A DNA stretch of 64,000 bases from Streptosporangiaceae bacterium (GTDB taxonomy: Bacteria > Actinomycetota > Actinomycetes > Streptosporangiales > Streptosporangiaceae), in NCBI GenBank assembly GCA_025964715.1, contig JAOPYH010000342.1, positions 1 through 64,000 on the forward strand. The letters run 5' to 3'. The notes under the pieces were generated by a model, which was not told where the DNA came from, made no database searches, and saw nothing but the letters and a program-made list of their open reading frames with translations. The position numbers and the translations under genes were made by a program. How positions within the stretch are numbered: position 1 is the first letter of the stretch; each line of letters begins with the position of its first letter. Shown here one piece after another: positions 60,018 through 64,000 of the stretch.

Positions 60018-61568
60018 TCACCGCAGCTCCCCGAGCATGGCGTGGCGGAAGCGCAGGGTCTCGGCCAGCTCGGTGACCGGCCAGGACTCCGCGCCCTGCG
60101 GACTGATCTCATTCAAGCGGGGCACGGCGTCCGGCGTGAGCCGTTCGTCGGCCATCCTGCACAGCTGTGCCACGAACCTCGCCGTGTCCGCCTGCCTGGA
60201 GGCGGACTCGAGAGTCCCCACCACGGCGTCGGCCAGCTCACCGGTCCAGGGGCCGGGGATGCGGCCGAGCACGCGGAGCAGGTCGGCGTGCCCCTCGACC
60301 CAGCGGATGAGATCGGCGGCCGCGCCGGCGCGCTCCGCCGCGGGGAGCACGGTGAGCAGGTCGGCCAGCGCCTCCACCTCGTCCAGGACCACGCCGGCCT
60401 TGAGCAGTGCCCGGGCCCACGCCGTGTCGCGCTGGCGTACGGCCGCGCGCGCCCAGCCGAGGTGCACGTCCTTGGCACTGTGCGGTTCGTGGGGACTGTG
60501 CATTTGGTGGGGATTGTGCGGATCGTGGTCCCCGGCCTCGGCGCCGCCGATGGGGAGGCACACGACCTCCATCGCGCGGACCCCGAAGAGCTCGGTCCAG
60601 GTGGACAGGGGCGTGCGGGCCAGGATCTCCCTCAGCCAGCCCGCCCGGTTGCCCACCCGCTCCGCGGCGTGGAAGGGGATGCCGTCACGCTGCATCGTGT
60701 CGTCATGGCCCTGCGGGTGCTCGACGATGATCCACTGCTGCGCGCGCCCGCGCACGGTCCTCTGCTCGGGACGCACGCAGCCGAGCGCCCGGTCGCTCAT
60801 CCGGCGGCCGTAAGCGGACCCGGGGAGGCGCGCCAGGAAATCGGCGGCGATGCGCCGCACGTCCTGCCCCCGGTCGTCCAGCGCCGCCTCGAGGAAGTCC
60901 TCGTCTCCATGGGACAGGCCCTCGTCGAAGGTGGCGATGAAGACGGCCCGGTCGGGTGCGGGCTCTCGTGCCCAGGTCCCGGCCAGCATGGTCAGCGCGG
61001 CGGCGGGGTCGGCTCGGCGAAGCCTGGCCAGATGGGCGATCCGCTCGCCCCGGCCCCCGGTCTCCCACACGGCCTGGTCCCCGCCGGCCGCCGCGCCGAC
61101 GTCCACGGCGACGAGATAGGCCCAGTCGGTGTTCTGCATGGCCAGCCACAGGCCGCGCCGTCCCGCGGCGCGTGCGATGTGCGGCCGGAGCGCCCGGTCG
61201 GCGCGGCCCCTGTCGAGGAGGTCCGGCAGCAGCCGCGGCGGCACGCGGTAGCCGGCTCCGGCCGCGGTCTCCAGCCACTCCGGGAGCACCCGCGCCTGCT
61301 CACCGGCGAGGATCCGCTGCAAGCGGCGGGCGGCCTCGGGGGAGACGACGGGCGCGGTCTCCTCGGGCGCGGGGGCGACCGGCTGTGCCGTGCCCGGCAG
61401 CAGCCCGGCGCGCCTGCGGACCGTGAGCAGCGCCGCCTGGTCCAGCAGCCGGCCGGCCGGATCGGCGTCGCCCTCGGGGGTCTCCGGAAGCGCCCCTGCG
61501 GGCCGCCGCCGGGTGCCGACCAGCGCGACGCCGACGTGCTCCCGCCACGTGCGCGGCCACGTGTTCAA
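60018..61568 (-). CDS. DUF5691 protein of the MoxR/SWIM operon
   Basis: A 516-residue helical protein of the DUF5691 family. I place the start at the TTG at 61568 (read as Met-NTWPRTWREHVGVALVGTRR), which gives a TTGA overlap with the SWIM gene stop. The body has HEAT-like helical pairs and the conserved LPEWLETAAGAGYRVPPRLL and WRE-type elements. An unusual insertion near residues 344-365 reads DHDPHNPHQMHSPHEPHSAK, a run of x-P-H units rich in histidine. Function unknown; it accompanies SWIM and MoxR genes. Confidence 0.8.
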   Translation of the reverse strand: MNTWPRTWREHVGVALVGTRRRPAGALPETPEGDADPAGRLLDQAALLTVRRRAGLLPGTAQPVAPAPEETAPVVSPEAARRLQRILAGEQARVLPEWLETAAGAGYRVPPRLLPDLLDRGRADRALRPHIARAAGRRGLWLAMQNTDWAYLVAVDVGAAAGGDQAVWETGGRGERIAHLARLRRADPAAALTMLAGTWAREPAPDRAVFIATFDEGLSHGDEDFLEAALDDRGQDVRRIAADFLARLPGSAYGRRMSDRALGCVRPEQRTVRGRAQQWIIVEHPQGHDDTMQRDGIPFHAAERVGNRAGWLREILARTPLSTWTELFGVRAMEVVCLPIGGAEAGDHDPHNPHQMHSPHEPHSAKDVHLGWARAAVRQRDTAWARALLKAGVVLDEVEALADLLTVLPAAERAGAAADLIRWVEGHADLLRVLGRIPGPWTGELADAVVGTLESASRQADTARFVAQLCRMADERLTPDAVPRLNEISPQGAESWPVTELAETLRFRHAMLGELR

Positions 61569-62902
61569 AGGACCACGCGTCCTTCCTCCTGGTGCCAGGC
61601 CGACAGCGGCAGCAGCCCGCCCGGGGACCATTCACCGGCCACGGTGACCGGCCGGCCACCGGACAGCGCCAGCAGCCGCCAGGGATCGGCGGTACGGAGC
61701 GCGAGCGCGTCGCCGTGCCGGTCGACCACGTGCGGGGTGCCGTCGTCCGCGCGGGCCGGCCGTACCTGCTCCAGCACCACCGGCCATCGGTCGAGCCAGG
61801 GGTCGCGGCCCATCGCCTCGGCGTGTTCCCGCAGCAAGCCCCGGACCGTGGTGCCCTGTGGAGCCACCCGTTCCGGGGAGCCGTGCCGTACGGCGACGAG
61901 CGCGCGCAGGGGCTGGGCACCCGGGTAGAAGGCCAGATCGGCGTCGATGGTGCCGCCCACGACCAGCGAGGAGTCGAGGACCCGGCCGGGCGCCGCGAAG
62001 GAGAGGACGAGCGCGGCCCGGCCCGACTCGCGCCCCCGCAGCCAGACCCGCCGGGTCGTGAGGCGGTCCTGTTCGGTGTCACGGGCGCCGGCGATGTACC
62101 AGTGGTCTCGGATCCGCTCGCCCGCGAGGACCTGTTCCCGGCCGACCGTGAAGCCCACCCGCGACCGCACGGTCTCGCGGAGCGGCTCCGGCAGCTCGGC
62201 GCGGCGCCGGTAGGCCGTGGTCAGCAGCCGCAGCATGGCGTATTCCTCCAGTAGCCGCTGCGGCCAGTCGCGGCCGTGCCGCGGGATCGACGCGAGCGCT
62301 CGTACCTGGCCGGCGAGGGCTCCCGCCTGCGCGTCGATGAGACGCCGGGCGGCGTCGTCCCACAGTCGGTAGGGGGCCTTCTGGGCCTGAGCCAGACCCT
62401 GCGCGATCTGGTCGCGCAGCCACTGGTCGAGCTCCTCGATGCCGTCGGCCACGCGCTCCGCCCGGCGCTCGGCGGTCCTCGGATCGCGCTGCCGCGTTTC
62501 CTCGGCGGCGTGGCGCGACCCGGTCCGGTCGCCCGGTTCCTGCGGCACTACCCCGTCCGCCGGCCACTCCGCCACCCAGTCCGGCCGCGTGCCCTCTCCC
62601 ACCATGCCGTCACTCCAGAGCAACAGCAGCGCCAGGGCGTGCTTGCACGGGAACGTGCGGCTGGGGCAGGAGCAGCGGAAGGACGGGACGGAAAGGTCGG
62701 CGCTCGTGCGGTAGCCGCTCTTGCCACTGCCCTGGCACTCGCCCCAGACGGCGTGTTCGTCGCAGCCCGTCGCCGTCCATCTGGCGGGCTTGGCGACGGC
62801 GCCGGCCGCCTTCTGGGCCGAGGCGTCGGGCGCCAATCCGAGCACCTGCTCCCGGCGCCACCGTTCGATCACGGATCCGACGCTATCGGGGCACACCGAC
62901 AT
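61565..62902 (-). CDS. SWIM zinc-finger protein (YehQ-like), first gene of the MoxR operon
   Basis: A 445-residue protein with a SWIM zinc finger near the N-terminus: C77-x-C79 ... C86-x-H88 in FRCSCPSRTFPCKHALALLL. The rest is helical with an all-beta end (PWRLLALSGGRPVTVAGEWS). SWIM domains bind DNA or proteins. As first gene it may set the target of the complex. Two further Cys (CDEHAVWGEC) before the finger may also bind metal. ATG at 62902. Equivalent in content to E. coli yehQ. Confidence 0.87.
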   Translation of the reverse strand: MSVCPDSVGSVIERWRREQVLGLAPDASAQKAAGAVAKPARWTATGCDEHAVWGECQGSGKSGYRTSADLSVPSFRCSCPSRTFPCKHALALLLLWSDGMVGEGTRPDWVAEWPADGVVPQEPGDRTGSRHAAEETRQRDPRTAERRAERVADGIEELDQWLRDQIAQGLAQAQKAPYRLWDDAARRLIDAQAGALAGQVRALASIPRHGRDWPQRLLEEYAMLRLLTTAYRRRAELPEPLRETVRSRVGFTVGREQVLAGERIRDHWYIAGARDTEQDRLTTRRVWLRGRESGRAALVLSFAAPGRVLDSSLVVGGTIDADLAFYPGAQPLRALVAVRHGSPERVAPQGTTVRGLLREHAEAMGRDPWLDRWPVVLEQVRPARADDGTPHVVDRHGDALALRTADPWRLLALSGGRPVTVAGEWSPGGLLPLSAWHQEEGRVVL

Positions 62903-63203
62903 TCGCCGTGGCCGCGCCCGAGCCCGTGCGGCCAGGGCCCCATGGGACGCCTTCGCCGGCCTGGGTCAGCGGCCGTTGCCCTTACCCACGGTGCAGCGGC
63001 TGCGACGGCGGTGCCGGCGGAGCCGGGCCTGCCGTTTGCGGCGGTATTCACTCCGGTCGAGCTTTCGCTGGCCCATGCCGCCATCGTGCGCCCCACGTGC
63101 GGCGTGCCGGCCTGTCTGGCCGCATCCGGCCGCGGCGCGGAGCTCCGGTGACGCTCCGGCCGCCGGCGGCCGACGACCTGGCGGTGACCGATAACGTCGG
63201 GAC
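62903..63203. other. Intergenic region between the SWIM operon and the PaiB-like gene
   Basis: This 301-base divergent region should hold the promoters of both. The only coding candidate is a 36-codon minus-strand ORF (63076-62966) for a very basic peptide, MGQRKLDRSEYRRKRQARLR and onward, with 15 Arg or Lys in the first 26 residues. It lacks a good ribosome-binding site, so I do not list it as a gene. Confidence 0.4.
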
Positions 63204-63857
63204 ATGCTCGTACATCCCTGGGACGCCGCATTGGACGAGGACGAGTGGCGGGCCTGGTTGGCGCGCGGACGCGACTTCGGGCAGCTGATCGCGCCCGGCC
63301 ACGCCCGTGATCTCCCGGTCGTGGTGCCGACCCACTTCGTGTACGACGGACACCGTACGGTCCGGCTGCACCTTGCCCGGCCCAATCCGGTGTGGGAGGC
63401 GCTGGCGGAACGGCCCCGGGCGCTGCTGACAGTGATCGACGACTACGTCTATGTCCCGGGGGAGTGGAACGCGGGCGAGGGGCAGCCGCCAGAGCTCGGG
63501 GTGCCGACCTCCTACTACGCCTCCGTACAGCTGGCCTGCGACGTCCAGATCATCGACGATCCGGCGGAGAAGGCCGACCTCCTGAACCGCCAGCTCGGCC
63601 ACTTCGAACCGGCCGGATCGCCGCGGCTGCCCGTCGACCCCGACCAGGACCCGGACCGGCGGCTGCTGCCGGGAATCCGCGGGCTGCAGCTCACCGTCAC
63701 CGAGGTCCAGGCGAAGTTCAAGGCCGGCGGGAACAAGAAGGCGCCGGTGCGGGAGCGGATCGCCGGCCGGCTGGCCCACCGGGGCACGCCCGCCGACGCC
63801 CGCGCCCGGGCCAACCTGCTGCGGCGCCATGGAATCTCGGACGAGCCGGGTGGGTGA
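63204..63857 (+). CDS. PaiB-like FMN-binding protein
   Basis: A 217-residue protein of the FMN-binding split-barrel PaiB family: N-terminal DFGQLIAPGHARDLPVVVPT, then HFVYDGHRTVRLHLARPNPV, VPTSYYASVQLACDVQIID and the C-terminal IRGLQLTVTEVQAKFKAGGN. In Bacillus PaiB is annotated as a negative regulator of sporulation and protease genes, but most homologues are uncharacterised flavin or haem-binding proteins. ATG at 63204, at the usual position before LVHPWDAALDEDEW. Confidence 0.88.
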   Translation: MLVHPWDAALDEDEWRAWLARGRDFGQLIAPGHARDLPVVVPTHFVYDGHRTVRLHLARPNPVWEALAERPRALLTVIDDYVYVPGEWNAGEGQPPELGVPTSYYASVQLACDVQIIDDPAEKADLLNRQLGHFEPAGSPRLPVDPDQDPDRRLLPGIRGLQLTVTEVQAKFKAGGNKKAPVRERIAGRLAHRGTPADARARANLLRRHGISDEPGG

Positions 63858-63875
63858 GCGCGGTGCCAGGCTCGC

Positions 63876-64000
63876 TCAGAGGCCGGGCAGGTGGGGCACG
63901 GCCAGGGACGCGGTATCCGGGAACAGCAGCCGCGCGCCGGCCAGCAGGGACAGCAGCGCCACGAGCCCGAAAACGCCGACCCACGCCAGGCCCGGCACGC
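63876..64000 (-). CDS. C-terminus of a membrane protein (partial)
   Basis: The last 40 residues of a gene that begins beyond the window: a hydrophobic helix (LAWVGVFGLVALLSLLAGAR) followed by a short extracellular-looking tail LLFPDTASLAVPHLPGL. Convergent with the PaiB-like gene, 18 bases apart. The family cannot be told from this fragment. Confidence 0.6.
   Translation of the reverse strand, partial: VPGLAWVGVFGLVALLSLLAGARLLFPDTASLAVPHLPGL

Noticed and set aside
62966-63076. 36-codon minus-strand ORF for a highly basic peptide
   Set aside because: No good ribosome-binding site and an Arg-rich composition that GC-rich noise readily gives; it would need conservation to be accepted.
1-64000. 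CRISPR arrays, rRNA/tRNA genes, IS elements or prophage
   Set aside because: I looked for regular spacer-repeat arrays, cloverleaf-like CCA-type genes, transposase DDE or integrase motifs and found none I could support by eye.

Overview
The window is high-GC (roughly 70%) chromosomal DNA from an actinomycete, most like Streptomyces or Streptosporangiales. The indicators are a complete conservon (sensor kinase, roadblock protein, DUF742 protein, GTPase), an HspR-type HAIR operator before a lon gene, a type VII secretion substrate of EspC type, an LCP cell-wall ligase, GTG/TTG starts and many 4-base ATGA/GTGA/TTGA overlaps. The species cannot be told from the sequence. I found no rRNA, tRNA, CRISPR array, IS element or prophage.

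Layout. 1-1113: end of a family A DNA polymerase gene. 1145-5912: NitT/TauT-type ABC importer plus a 4,5-dihydroxyphthalate-decarboxylase-like binding-fold protein. 6203-10573: conservon cvnABCD; CvnA carries a decapeptide repeat array. 10663-14575: ABC exporter, LCP protein and two tandem paralogous microproteins. 14821-21485: SDR, DDAH-type hydrolase, MFS exporter, glycosyltransferase/deacetylase pair and two small membrane proteins. 21537-22049: a MarR-GNAT gene decayed by internal deletions. 22413-24986: lon with a perfect HAIR operator and a terminator hairpin. 25154-29385: Gfo/Idh/MocA dehydrogenase and a three-gene sugar-type ABC importer closed by a 17-bp-stem terminator. 29391-32115: a gene graveyard with an arylamine N-acetyltransferase remnant, a broken WXG/EspC-type secreted-protein cluster and an interrupted small ORF.

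32116-43351 is rich in genome-maintenance ATPases. A four-gene minus-strand operon (kleisin-like, two small partners, MukB/JetC-like SMC), every junction overlapping by 4 bases, resembles Wadjet/MksBEF but has no JetD/MksG nuclease. It is preceded by a RibD split into reductase and deaminase genes in reversed order, and followed by sbcD-sbcC on the plus strand. 43418-54824 holds GNAT, GroES-like, epimerase, secreted BNR-repeat protein plus lipoprotein, fdhD with an OFA-family transporter, SDR plus flavin monooxygenase, lipid kinase, and an ArsR/CDF metal-efflux pair (the regulator extends to 55206).

55271-62902 is a five-gene minus-strand operon: SWIM zinc-finger protein, DUF5691 protein, MoxR AAA+ ATPase, DUF5682 protein, VWA protein. 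It matches in content the uncharacterised yehQ/yehL/yehM/yehP set of E. coli. The window ends with a PaiB-like FMN-binding protein and the C-terminus of a membrane protein.

The SMC operon, the MoxR-VWA operon and the tandem microproteins are the best candidates for systems whose function is not established.
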